Translations under genes and position numbers: made by a program
NCBI GenBank assembly: GCA_016719405.1
Contig: JADJZE010000011.1
Span: 1 to 33,610 of the forward strand
From: Candidatus Aalborgicola lynettensis
GTDB taxonomy: Bacteria; Pseudomonadota; Gammaproteobacteria; Burkholderiales; Burkholderiaceae_C
Direction of reading: 5' to 3'
Length of the DNA stretch: 33,610 bases
The notes under the pieces: model-generated
Told to the model about the DNA's origin: nothing
The model's input: only the letters and a program-made list of their open reading frames with translations
Databases searched by the model: none
Shown: one piece after another, positions 1 to 9,219 of the stretch
Position numbering within the stretch: the stretch's first letter is position 1
How the letters are laid out: every line of letters starts with the position of its first letter

Positions 1-415
1 GCAAAAACCATTCGCGATAACCGCGATGGATACAACGACATATTTTGTGGGTCATGGCGGTGTGGGCGTCCTTCGTGGCCGCCAACTGCCTGATGGCATG
101 AGGACTGTGGGGACTCACTATTACACCCTGGCACCGTGGATTCATGGTGAGTGGGCTGGCTAGATTGGGAGCGCGTGCTCCGTGGCGAAAATGATGCGCG
201 ACCAATATGAGGCCGATTTGATGGGGCAACTTGAACGCCAATGTCACTTTATAAAACTGCGTTGCAATTGAAAAAGACGCTGCGTTCACCGTCGCGCTTC
301 AGCGACCACGCAATCTCCCCCCTTCTTCGTTACGGCTTACCGCGTTACTTGAGCGCCATCCGATGGCAACACCCTGTCGGCAGAGAGGCACCGTAGCTAC
401 TTCAGCGCAACAAAA
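1..415. other. Left end without a recognisable gene
   Basis: I could not assign a protein family to any frame here. The longest clean plus frame with an ATG is a 51-codon stretch at 241-396 (begins MSLYKTALQLKKTL). Upstream, the frame from base 2 is open to about 170. Given the frameshift density elsewhere, this may be the damaged end of a gene that continues outside the window. The right edge, around 393-435, holds a degenerate copy of the two-hairpin repeat just past the stop of the DUF3293 gene. Confidence 0.3.
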
Positions 416-827
416 TCAAGCGCGCAAAGCATTTTCCTCGCACCAGATCAGGGCGTTTTGCGCCAATTGTTGACCCAGCGTCTGCGCGTCTTGCAAAGAG
501 ACCCACCCACCAGGTAGCTGGGTTCGGAGTTTCAGGGCACCATCGGACTAGTTTCCCGTGCCTGTGCATAAAGGCAAACCGCGCGCCTCGATCCATTGCA
601 CCAGCTGCCGTTGGCGGACCGCATTCGCGAGTATCATCGGGCGATTGACTATGGGGATTGCAGGCCGTGATATAGGCCGCACTGTGGCAGCAATGTCGTG
701 CCATCCAGCGGTTAAGCTCAGGGTTTGCCTGCCCCGCCATCACAACAAATGGTGGTGTGGCCTGCACGGTATACCGGGTGGTGAGATAAGCGGTCAACAA
801 CTCGGGCACTGTGGCGGTGTTTGGCAT
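416..827 (-). CDS. DUF3293-family protein (frameshifted)
   Basis: This is a small cytoplasmic protein of about 135 residues with no assigned biochemical role. The N-terminal frame starts at the ATG at 827 and reads an AYLTTRYTV stretch followed by AAYITACNPHSQ. That matches the DUF3293 pattern (a Tyr-x-x-Thr-x-Tyr segment, then an 'ITAWNP' block). After about residue 66 the frame breaks at least once. The C-terminal part is best read in another frame as GWVSLQDAQTLGQQL, then NALIWCEENALRA, with TGA at 416-418. The single open frame instead runs to 402 with an unconvincing tail. The gene is divergent from the YdcF-like gene, with 26 bases between the two start codons. Family assignment is from memory of the motif and is moderately sure. 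Confidence 0.55.
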
Positions 828-853
828 AGCAACATATTGGTAAAGTCCATACC

Positions 854-1620
854 ATGTTTATTGAGTCCAAAATTTTGGCTTTGTTCACCCCAGCCCTTGT
901 GGTGGGTAATTGCGCTGCTTGCGCTGGCCTGCATGACGGTAGGCGCCGACCCGTCATCGGTCAGCGTCTCATCATCACTGCCATGGCAATTTGCTGGTGC
1001 TGGGATGGCAGCCGATTCCTGAACTGTTGATCCGCCAACTTGAGAGCCGGTATGCAGAAGTGCCCTGCAAACCCGATTTATCAGAGTATGAGGGGCGTCA
1101 TCGTCCTGGGTGGAACCGAACTTGGCCATGTGGACAGGCACATATTCAACCCCTGGTGACAGACGCCGACGAACGTCTGAGCGCACCCGTGGCCATGTTG
1201 CGACACAACCCCATTTGCGCATCATATACACCGGGGAGAGGGTGAACTACTGGTGGTGGCCCCAGCGAGTCGGAACGGGCAAAGATGTTTTTTGACGCCA
1301 TGGGCTTACAACGGGCAAATAGTTTACGAATCTGCGTCACGCAACACCTACGAAAATGCAGTTGCGACGGCACGCCTGGCTGCAGGGTAGACAAAGCCCG
1401 GCGCTGGTTGCTCGTAACATCCGCCTTCCACATGCCTCGCTCCATGGCCACATTTGCCAAAGTCCGGCTGGAACGTGCGTGCTTATCCGGTTGATTTTCG
1501 CACCGGCGCCAACACTCCATGGACCCAATATTCGCTGCGCGATGGCGTAGTCGCCTGGCAGTTGTTGCTCGCACGAGTGGCTCGGCCTGCTGGCGTACCC
1601 GCATCACGGGGCGACTGTAG
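854..1620 (+). CDS. YdcF/SanA-like DUF218 envelope protein (several frameshifts)
   Basis: This is a probable inner-membrane-anchored DUF218 protein of about 255 residues. YdcF/SanA/ElyC relatives act in envelope processes, but their reactions are poorly defined. The start at 854 reads MFIESKILALFT, followed by two hydrophobic segments that are recovered only by changing frame. Then come ELLIRQLESRYAEVP, GVIVLGGTELGHVD (the family's glycine-rich strand), VTDADERLSA, LRIIYTG and RRWLLVTSAFHMPRSM. The last carries the conserved Ser-x-x-His-x-x-Arg type motif near the C-terminus. At least four frame changes are needed. The best stop is TAG at 1618-1620 after LLAYRITGRL, although one frame stays open to 1642. 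The 3' end overlaps that of the convergent CorC-type gene by about 17 bases. Confidence 0.72.
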
Positions 1621-2910
1621 TCTGTGGCAGCTTGCGGGCTAACACCTTGTCGACGCGCTTGCCCTCTAGCGCATACCTCAAATTGCCATTGGCGCACATT
1701 CAATGCGTTCGCCTCGCATTGGCAACTTGCCCGACACGGGCCATCAACAAACCAGCCAGAGTGTTAGCGCCCCCGCTCTTCTTGCGGTAACTCGTCAATA
1801 TCCAAACGGGCCTTGAGCTCACCAACCGGCATCAGGCCGTCCAATGTCCAGGAACCGTCCGGCAATTCAATAGCCCAGGCCTGGGTGTGGACATCGGGCT
1901 GCAGTTCGCCAGTAATGGCCTCCAGCACGTCGTAGGCGTCAACAAACCCTGCACCACACCATATTCATCGACCACCATGACCATGCGCGCGGACTGGGTT
2001 CGGAACTGCTCAATCAACTCCATGCCACTGAGGGTTTCGGGCACGAACGACGCGGGCTGCGTCACGCCACCGACGCGGCCCGTGTGCCCGGCACCCAGTT
2101 CCAACAGGCGCGCTACGCTGATCAAACCCTCAACCTGATCGAGTGAACCACGGCACACCGGATACCAGGAATGCGCCCCTTTGGAGCCTCGCGTACTAAC
2201 CTGCTGCAAACACTGGGCCACGCTGTCTGCGGCATCCAGCCATTCAATATCGGCGCGTGGCAGCATCATCGAGGCCAAGGTCCGGTCGTCCAGATGAAAC
2301 ACATTGCGCACCATCTGGTGCCCGTGTTGCTCGATGATGCCCGCGTCCACCCCTCCTCCAGACTGGCCGAAATTTCTTCCTCGGTCACCGCGCGATTGTC
2401 AGTCACATCAATACGCAACAACTTGAGCATGCCATGGGTGCATATAGACAAAAGATGCACAAACGGTTTTGCGCCCGATGCAAACCATGTCATGGGCCTC
2501 GCCAACACACGCGCCACCGATTCCGGATACAACTGACCAATGCGCTTGGGCACCAGTTCACCAAACAAAATCGTGATGAAGGTGATCAGCGTCACCACAA
2601 TCGCCGTGGCAGAAATCTCGGCAACCTGGTGCGACAGGTGCCCGCTGGTCTCCAGCCACAGCGCCACACCATCACTGAAGGCGGCTTCGCCAACAATCCC
2701 GTTGAGCATGCCTATGGACGTGACGCCCACTTGCACCGAGGACAAAAATTGGGTTGGATTGGCCAGCAGCGCCTGCGCCGCCAGTGCACCCTTATCTCCC
2801 GCATCGGCCATCGCCTGCAAACGCACCTTGCGGCTGGCCGTCAAAGCCAGCTCGGACATGGCAAAAACGCCATTCAACAACGTCAACAGCACGATCAAGA
2901 GAAATTCCAT
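1604..2910 (-). CDS. CNNM/CorC-type (UPF0053, 'hemolysin family') membrane protein (frameshifted)
   Basis: This is an integral membrane protein of the CNNM-CBS-CorC_HlyC family. Members are linked to Mg2+/Co2+ efflux or resistance, and the 'hemolysin' label is historical. The ATG at 2910 starts MEFLLIVLLTLLNGVFAMSE, the typical first helix of the CNNM domain. The domain continues with a long membrane segment (TAIVVTLITFITILFGELVP) and the EEEISASLEEG linker. After a frameshift near 2340 the CBS pair follows (MLPRADIEWLDAADS ... MVMVVDEYGVVQGLLTP). A second shift near 1910 leads to GSWTLDGLMPVGELKARLDI and finally GKRVDKVLARKLPQTTVAP with TGA at 1604-1606. About 430 residues is normal for the family. 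The gene is divergent from apaH (24 bases between starts) and convergent with the YdcF-like gene. The upstream reading-frame extension to 2988 lies inside apaH and is not used. Confidence 0.85.
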
Positions 2911-2934
2911 GAAACCCAAGCGAGAATAAAGACC

Positions 2935-3801
2935 ATGGCACTTTACCTGATTGGCGACATCCAGGGCTGCGACACCGCGTTGCAGCACCTGCTCGACACA
3001 CTGGCGTTCTCCCCAGCCGCGACACGCTGTATGTGTTGGGAGACCTCGTCAACCGGGGACCCGATTCCGCCGCTGTTCTGCGCCGCATGATGGGCTACGG
3101 CGATGCGGCACGTTGCCTGCTGGGAAACCATGACCTGAACCTGTTGGCCGTTGCACAGGGCGTGCGCAAACCCCATCGCAAAGACACCCTGCACACCGTA
3201 CTGGAGGCGCCCGACCGCACGGCCATGCTGGACTGGCTGCGCCAGCAACGCCTGGCCATGCTCCTCGCTCTGCCGTCAAAACCAGGCACTATTAATGGTG
3301 CATGCGGGCGTACTACCTGCGTGGACAGCTACAAAAACAATAGCATTTGCAAGGGAAGTTGAAACCGTGCTGCAAGGCCCCGATGCACCAGCATTTTTCC
3401 AAACCATGTATGGCAACGCCCCCAACGCCTGGAGTGACACGCTCACCGGCACGGACCGACTGCGGGTGATCGTGAACGCGTTGACCCGGCTGCGTTTTTG
3501 CACTGCGCAAGGCGCCATGGAGTTCGAGACCAAAGAAGGGGCAGATGGTGCCCCCGCCGGCTATATGCCCTGGTTTGATGTGCCGCAGCGGCACACTGCC
3601 GATGTCATCGTGGCATTCGGCCACTGGTCCACCCTGGGCTGGCTGGGTCGCAGCGACGTGCTGTCGCTGGACACCGGTTGTGTGTGGGGAGGCGCCCTCA
3701 GCGCATTGCGCGTGACCACCGACGGCGGTACCCCGGTGCAAGAACTGATTCAGGTGCAATGCGAGGGCCGCACAGCGGCCCGGTTGATCAGGGCGCTTTG
3801 A
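2935..3801 (+). CDS. apaH: Symmetrical bis(5'-nucleosyl)-tetraphosphatase ApaH (two frameshifts)
   Basis: ApaH is a cytosolic metallophosphatase that hydrolyses Ap4A to two ADP and can act on Np4-capped RNA. The metal-binding motifs are visible in order: MALYLIGDIQGC (GD), LGDLVNRGPDS (GDxVxRG), LLGNHDLNLLA (GNHD), LMVHAGVLPAW (HAG) and VAFGHWSTLGW (GHW). DTGCVWGGALSAL is near the C-terminus. The first frame change is near 3015, where one more C in a C-run gives LAFSPSRDTLYVLG. The second is near 3280, where one more A in an A-run gives the reading into ALLMVHAG. With both, a protein of about 289 residues results, normal for ApaH. The segment TATKTIAFAREVE coincides with a hairpin of the dispersed repeat (3328-3344). 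The 3' end overlaps the convergent helicase gene by 14 bases. Confidence 0.9.
3328..3344 (-). repeat. Hairpin 1 of the dispersed two-hairpin element, inside apaH (copy E)
   Basis: On the minus strand this reads gctat-N7-gtagc, the first hairpin of the element described for 13851-13910. The next bases do not form the second hairpin, so this is a partial copy or a chance match. The loop is nearly the same as in the copy inside waaA (tgttttt versus tgttttc). Both are translated, on the opposite strand, to the hexapeptide ATKTIA. Confidence 0.45.
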
Positions 3802-5297
3802 ACAGCGCCGCAACCTTCACCTTGTGCTTGATGTTGGACGAAATACTGCGTGTCGCAGGCCGGGCACTGGCCTCCCATGCAGGTGCGGCCGACTGCTCGG
3901 CCGGCGCGGACTCCTAGGGTTTATCGAAAAAGGATCCCGTGGTGGTGCCGACGGACGGGTATAGTCTGCGCGCGCGCGGCTGCTGCGCCCTCTTCACGCG
4001 GCCCGCGGCCGTGACCTTCACCGCGCCCAACAAAGTCGCCAGTGCCTTCCTGGTGGTACATGCGACGGCCATCGTTGATGCGACCCTGCTTGCGGATGTC
4101 GGGCTGGTTTTCGTCAAACTCCAACGCTTCCAGATCAATCTTGGTCTTGATCAACTTCTCAATGTCACCAACGAGGCGCGCATCGTTATTGCCACCGACA
4201 AAGCTGACAGCCAGACCGGTGGCACCGGCGCGACCGGTGCGGCCAATGCGATGGATGTAGTCTTCGGCGTTGAACGGAATGTCAAAGTTGAACACGCACG
4301 GCACATCCTTGATGTCCAGTCCGCGTGCGGCCACATCGGTGCACACCAGCAAATCGACTTCGCCTTTTTTGAACGACTCCAGCGCCTTCAAGCGCTCGTC
4401 TTGGCTCTTGTCGCCATGCAGGGCGGTAGTCTTAAGACCTTCTCGCTCCAGCGTGCGGGCCAAGCGGGCACAACCCAGTTTGCTGTTGACAAACACAAAG
4501 CCTGCTTCATGCCGCGTGATTTCAGAATTTGGTGCAAAGCGTGGCGCTTGTCGTCTTCCGGTACGCTGTAGAAATGCTGCTCCACGGTCGATGCCGTAGC
4601 GTTGGAACGCGCCACTTCAATCGTAACCGGGTTTTGCAAATAGCTATTGGCCAAGCGCTTGATCTCAGGCGAGAAGGTCGCGCTGAACAACAGCGTGGTG
4701 CGCTGCTTGGGCAGGTAGCTCAAAATGCGCTGCAAGTCGGGCAAGAAACCAATGTCCAGCATGCGATCGGCCTCGTCCAGCACCACATACTCCACCTGGT
4801 TGAGGACGGCGTTTTGGCCTCAATATGGTCCAGTAAACGTCCCGGCGTGGCAACCAGAATTTCCACACCGCGCTTGAGTTCCAGGGTTTGGGGCTTCATG
4901 TCCATGCCACCAAAAACCACGGCGCTGCGCAATTGGGTGTACTCGGCGTAGAGCTTGACTTGCTGGGCAACCTGGTCGGCCAACTCGCGGGTCGGCAACA
5001 GCACCCAGGCACGCACCGGGTGGCGTGCGGGGATGTTGACGCGTTTTCGTGCTTCATCAGACGGTGCAGCAACGGCAAGGAGAAGGCGGCCGTTTTTCCG
5101 GTACCAGTCTGCGCTGCCCCCATCACGTCTTTGCCCGTAATCACTACCGGAATAGCCTGGGCCTGGATCGGCGTCATCGACGTGTAGCCCATCTCGGCCA
5201 CCGCGCGCGACAAGGGGGCGCCAACTGCAGTTGGGCAAATGCCATCGGCGGGGTTTCTTCGTTCAAAAGGAGAGGACTCAGTCGTCAATTCGGTCAT
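3788..5297 (-). CDS. rhlE: DEAD-box RNA helicase, RhlE type (frameshifted)
   Basis: This is an ATP-dependent RNA helicase acting in ribosome assembly and RNA turnover. All core motifs are present in order: Q motif GYTSMTPIQAQAIP, motif I AQTGTGKT, Ia PTRELADQV, Ib TPGRLLD, II DEAD in YVVLDEADRMLD, III SAT, IV FVNSKLG, V ARGLDI and VI HRIGRTGR. A basic, low-complexity tail follows, as in RhlE. The start is ATG at 5297 (MTELTTESSPF). Frame changes occur near 5025 (one C short in a C-run), 4810, 4510 and in the tail near 3935-4060. The best stop is TGA at 3788-3790 after VKVAALFKAP. About 500 residues is usual for RhlE-like proteins of this order. A repeat element (5313-5372) lies directly upstream of the start and could form part of its 5' leader. 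Confidence 0.88.
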
Positions 5298-5312
5298 TCA
5301 TAGCCTGCGCAA

Positions 5313-5372
5313 AGTGCTATCAATCCGATAGCTGATTGTGCCCGCGGAACGACGGGCAAACCCGTATATCGC
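5313..5372 (+). repeat. Dispersed two-hairpin element (copy D)
   Basis: Hairpin 1 is gctat (5316-5320), a 7-base loop and atagc (5328-5332), a perfect stem. After three bases comes the second hairpin with stem tgcccg (5339-5344) / cgggca (5353-5358) and an 8-base loop. The stem sequence differs from copies A, B and F but is fully complementary. The element lies between the start of the helicase gene and the end of the PHA-synthase-like gene, both on the minus strand. Confidence 0.75.
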
Positions 5373-5414
5373 GCAGATCCCGCTACAAGGCGAACAAGGG
5401 GGTTGCGATTCACT

Positions 5415-6638
5415 GGGAGCGAAGTGCCATTTTTTACCTGCATCGCTACGCGGACCCTGCGCCGCAGCCCCACTGCGGGCGCTGTTGGCCCCTGAGCGCT
5501 GCGCCAACCAGTTGGCCGAGCGGGCCCACACCACGCCCTGCGCCTGCGCGCCCAAAATAACGCCCATGTGTCCGCCGGGTGCAGTCTCGAAGCTGGTATC
5601 GCGAATCAACCAGGTCCAAAATACCGCGTGCCGCACTGGCTTGCACCAGCACATCGGTTTCACCCGCAAACACCAGCATGGGGGCCTTAATATTTTTGAA
5701 CCGCACCATTTTCTGGCCCAGCTTGAACTCCCCCTTGGCAAACTGGTTGCCCACCGCCATTTTGGCCACCAGGTCCTGCACCATGCCCACCGGGTAGGAC
5801 AGCATGTTGTTAAGGTAGTCCGAGGTGGTGCTGTGCGACTCCACAAAACCCCGGTCCCATAACTTGGTGAGCAGGTCCCAGTAGGTGGTGACACTGCCCA
5901 CCGGGTCGGTCAGTTTGAAGGCCAGCGATGTCACCCAACCCGGCGCATGCAGTGTCTGCGGGTTCAGGGCGTAAATGCTGAAATCGCTGTACTTGCGGAT
6001 CAGCCGCGCCGGGGTGTTGATGGCCTGGGCCACGCCCGCCCCAGGCCGCCGCCACGCATGTCGATCGGACTGGCCACGGTGACGATGTTGCGAATGCCCT
6101 GCGTACCCTCCAGCCCCGCGTGCAACAGCGCCAGCAGCCCCCCCATGCACCAGCCCATAAGCGACACCTCCTGGCTGCCGCTGTGGTTGCGTACCGCTTG
6201 CAGCGCCTGGCCCATCATGCGGTCGGCGTAGTCGGCCATGCCCAGCGTGGCGTGGCGCCGCTCGGGCACACCCCAGCACACCAGGTACACCTGAAAACCG
6301 CACGCGGCCATGTAGCGCACCAGGCTGCGGTTGGGCATCAAATCAAACGTTTCGGTGGTCACGCCCAGGGGCGGCACCAGCACCAGCGGCACGGGGTGCT
6401 TTATTTTCTGCACCGGCAATGTGCCGCCGTCGGCCAAATCGATGTGCGCTACACCGTCCAGACTGTAGTAGCGCACCGACATGGGGTCGCCCTCAAATAT
6501 GACTTCGTGGTCGGTCAGACCCGACAACACCAGTTCGCTGCGTCGAAACAGCCAGTCAAAGCCGTTGCTAGCGGCGTCGGCCGCGCGTTCGTTCCACTCT
6601 AGGCCTTTGTCCAAGGCCTTTCTCGTCCATTCAATCAT
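5415..6638 (-). CDS. PHA-synthase-like alpha/beta hydrolase (PhaC family; frameshifted)
   Basis: This is a probable poly(3-hydroxyalkanoate) synthase-type alpha/beta hydrolase acting at storage granules. A related hydrolase of the same fold is possible. The ATG at 6638 has an AGGAG seven bases upstream. Visible features are PLVLVPPLGVTTETFDL (oxyanion-region strand), the PhaC-type lipase box GWCMGG with the nucleophilic Cys in place of Ser, the acidic residue in FAGETDVLV and the catalytic His in TAPGGHMGVILG. The first frame change is near 6040, where one G added in GGGG restores GGGLGAGVAQAINTPARL. The second is near 5600, just before the His motif. The C-terminus is unclear: one frame stays open to 5298. 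About 380-400 residues would suit class III-like PhaC. No PhaE, PhaA or PhaB gene is adjacent. Confidence 0.75.
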
Positions 6639-6759
6639 GCATTACTCCTACGCAGGGGGTGGATCATAGGAGGTGCCGAACATTGATGTGCATTATTCCC
6701 CCTGATGCACACAATGGTGCACTGAAGCAACCTTACCCACCACCATCAAAGGGTCCACC
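6639..6759. promoter_or_regulatory. Divergent intergenic region, PHA-synthase-like gene / pap
   Basis: These 121 bases separate two divergent starts (6638 minus, 6760 plus), so promoters for both storage-polymer genes should lie here. The minus-strand start has a good ribosome binding site (AGGAG). The pap start is preceded only by AAAGGG. I see no convincing -35/-10 pair or palindrome. Confidence 0.4.
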
Positions 6760-8313
6760 ATGTTCGAATCCGCCGAGATTGGCCACCGCATCGACAAAGC
6801 CACCTACCGCGAAGCCGTGCCCGCCCTGCGTGCGGCGCTGCAACAGGCGCAGGTGGCGCTGCAGGAGAAGAAGAAATTTCCGGTGGTGGTGTTGGTCAGC
6901 GGGCAAGACGGTGCTGGCAAGGGTGAAACCATCAACCTGCTGTACGAGTGGATGGACCCGCGCTTTCTGACCACGCTGGCGTTTTCGGCGCCCAGCGACG
7001 AAGAGCGTGAACGCCCGCCCATGTGGCGCTTCTGGCGCAGCCTGCCCCAAGGGGCGGGTGGGCATTTTGCCGGTTCGTGGTATTCCGGACCCGATCCGCC
7101 AGCGCATTCTGGACGAAATCTCGCTCAAGGAGCTGGACGCGCAAGCCGACCAGATCAACCGCTTTGAGGCCATGCTGGTCAACGAGGGCGCGCTGGTGCT
7201 CAAGTTCTGGTTCCACCTGACCAAAGAAGGGCAGCGCGCGCGCCTCAAGGCGCTCGAATCTGACCCGCGCACAGCCTGGCGGGTGACGCAATGGAACTGG
7301 GACCGGCTCAAAACCTACGACAAGCTGCAAAACGCGGCCGGCCACCTGCTGCGCCTGACCAACACACCTGGGCGCCGTGGGTGGTGATTGAGGGCGAGGA
7401 CGACCGCTACCGCAGCCTGACCGTGGGGCAAATTGTGCTGCAGGCCTTGCAAAAGAAACTGGAGGCCAACGACACCCCCGGCTTCCCGGTGGCGCCCATG
7501 GTGCGGGTGGATACCGACCACCGCACCGTGCTGTCGGAGATGGACCTGACTCTGAGCCTGAACGAAAAACACTACGAGACCGAGTTGGCGCAGTGGCAGG
7601 CCCGCCTGGCCGAGCTGGTGCGCGACCCGCGTTTTCAAAACCGCGCGCTGGTGTGTGCCTTTGAAGGCGCCGACGCCGCTGGCAAGGGTGGCGCCATCCG
7701 GCGCATTGGTGCGGCACTGGATGCGCGCCAGTACCAGGTCATCCCCGTGGCCGCGCCCACCGAGGAAGAACGCGCCCAGCCCTACCTGTGGCGCTTTTGG
7801 CGCCACCTGCCACGCAAGGGGCGTGTGGCCATTTTCGACCGCACCTGGTACGGCCGTGTGCTGGTGGAACGGGTGGAGGGTTTTTGCAGCGAAAACGACT
7901 GGCTGCGCGCCTACACCGAAATCAATGACTTTGAACACGAACTGGCCGATTCCGGGGTGATTGTCGTCAAGTTCTGGCTGCAAATCAGCCAGGAAGAGCA
8001 ACTGGCGCGCTTCAAGGCGCGCGAGCAGGTGGCCTTCAAGCGCTTCAAGATCACCCAGGAAGACTGGCGCAACCGCGAAAAGTGGGACGCCTACCAGCAG
8101 GCCGTGTGCGACATGGTGGCCCGCACCAGCACCGGTAACGCGCCGTGGACGCTGGTGGAGGCCAACGACAAAAACCACGCCCGCGTCAAGATTTTGCGCA
8201 CCCTGTGTGAGCGTATCGAAGACGAGCTAGACAAGCACAAAAAGCCGGGCGCAAAGGGCGCATCCAAAAAATCGGACAAGTCAGGCAAGCCGTCTTCGCC
8301 TGGACCAAAATAA
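6760..8313 (+). CDS. pap: Polyphosphate:AMP phosphotransferase, two-domain PPK2 class II (frameshifted)
   Basis: This enzyme transfers phosphate from polyphosphate to AMP (giving ADP) in the cytosol. Two PPK2 domains lie in tandem. The N-terminal domain has the P-loop SGQDGAGKGET (about residues 46-56) and PPMWRFWRSLP, then a degenerate GSWYSDPIRQRI. The C-terminal domain has EGADAAGKGGAIRRI, APTEEERAQPYLWRFWRHLP and the complete lid FDRTWYGRVLVERVEGF. This suggests that the C-terminal half is the active one, as in known Pap enzymes. Frame changes are near 7050-7090 (one T short in TTTT, then an extra G) and near 7365 (LTNTPWVVIEGEDD). About 517 residues are reconstructed, and the tail is Lys/Ser-rich. 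The start ATG at 6760 reads MFESAEIGHRIDK, which fits the family. Confidence 0.92.
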
Positions 8314-8327
8314 CGTCCCAGCCCCCC

Positions 8328-9097
8328 ATGCACCACCTCAAAACGTTGTTACTGACGGCGCTGGTTTACCCCAACGCATGGGCCTGCAGCCTGCAAATTG
8401 CCTACAGCGACGTGGCGGCACCACCCTACCTGGTGGGCGATGGACAGGTGGTACCCGCAGCGCCGGGCATTGCGATCGATTTGGTTCAGGAGGCGGCCAC
8501 CGCCATTGGCTGCACAGTCCAGTGGCAGCGCATGCCCAACCGCAGAGTGCAGCGCGAAATGGAAAGCGGCAATCTGGATGCCATGCTGATGTATTCGTTC
8601 AATGCCGAGCGCGCAGCCTACGCCGTCTACCCCATGAAAGACGGCAATCCCGACGGCACCTTGCGTTTGGCCGAATTGCGCTACCACATCTACGTGCAAG
8701 ACAGCAGCACGCTGGCGTGGGACGGCAAACAATTCACCCCACGCCAGCACCTGTGGGCGTCAACTTTGGTTATTCGGTGGCGGGTGATTTGAAAAAATTG
8801 GGCCTGCAGGTGGAAGAAGCCCGCAGCACCGAACAGAATCTCCAAAAACTGCAATCTGCCCGAATAGCGGCCTACGTGATGCAAGACATGCCCGCCGACG
8901 CGTTGATTGACATGTTGGGCATCCAGGACGTGCGCAAGCTGCCGTTGCCATTTTCGGCCAAAGACTACTTTCTGCCCTTCTCGCGAAATTTCTACGCCAA
9001 GTCACCCGATCTTGCGGCACGGCTGTGGGAGCAGATTGCCAAAACACGAAAATCCCAGATCAATACCCTGCTCAAGAAATACAACGACACCCTGTAA
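8328..9097 (+). CDS. Periplasmic solute-binding protein, family 3 type (one frameshift)
   Basis: This is a probable exported protein of about 256 residues with a bacterial PBP (SBP_bac_3-like) fold. It binds a small, probably amino-acid-like ligand that cannot be named. The signal peptide is MHHLKTLLLTALVYPNAWA, with cleavage before CSLQIAY. The first lobe contains PGIAIDLVQEAATAIGCTVQW and MESGNLDAMLMYSFNAERAA. One base loss near 8755 moves the reading to VGVNFGYSVAGDLKKLGLQV, and the C-terminal lobe ends QINTLLKKYNDTL. No permease or ATPase gene is near, so it is an orphan. Such proteins can serve as ligand sensors or have unknown roles. It lies 14 bases after pap and may share its transcript. 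Confidence 0.8.
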
Positions 9098-9106
9098 CGG
9101 GCACTG

Positions 9107-9130
9107 CCCTGTGCCCCCCCCTGCACAGGG
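9107..9130 (+). terminator. GC hairpin after the binding-protein gene
   Basis: A perfect 7-base stem ccctgtg / cacaggg encloses a 10-base loop made mainly of C. It starts 10 bases after the stop at 9097. No T-tract follows, so it is only a possible terminator or attenuator. Confidence 0.35.
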
Positions 9131-9219
9131 GTGCGCGCACCACGATTGCGCACGATATGTTGCACGCGCCACCAATGTGAATTTGAAAGCTGCCAAAATG
9201 CGGCAACTTTCGACACGTT

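Noticed and set aside
4635..4660. Further copy of the dispersed element at an aatagctattgg string in the helicase gene
   Set aside because: The stem halves touch without the 7-base loop, and no second hairpin follows. The bases fit ordinary helicase codons (NSYLQNP).
7315..8178. Minus-strand open frame of 287 codons
   Set aside because: It is antisense to the clearly recognisable C-terminal PPK2 domain of pap, and no family text is visible.
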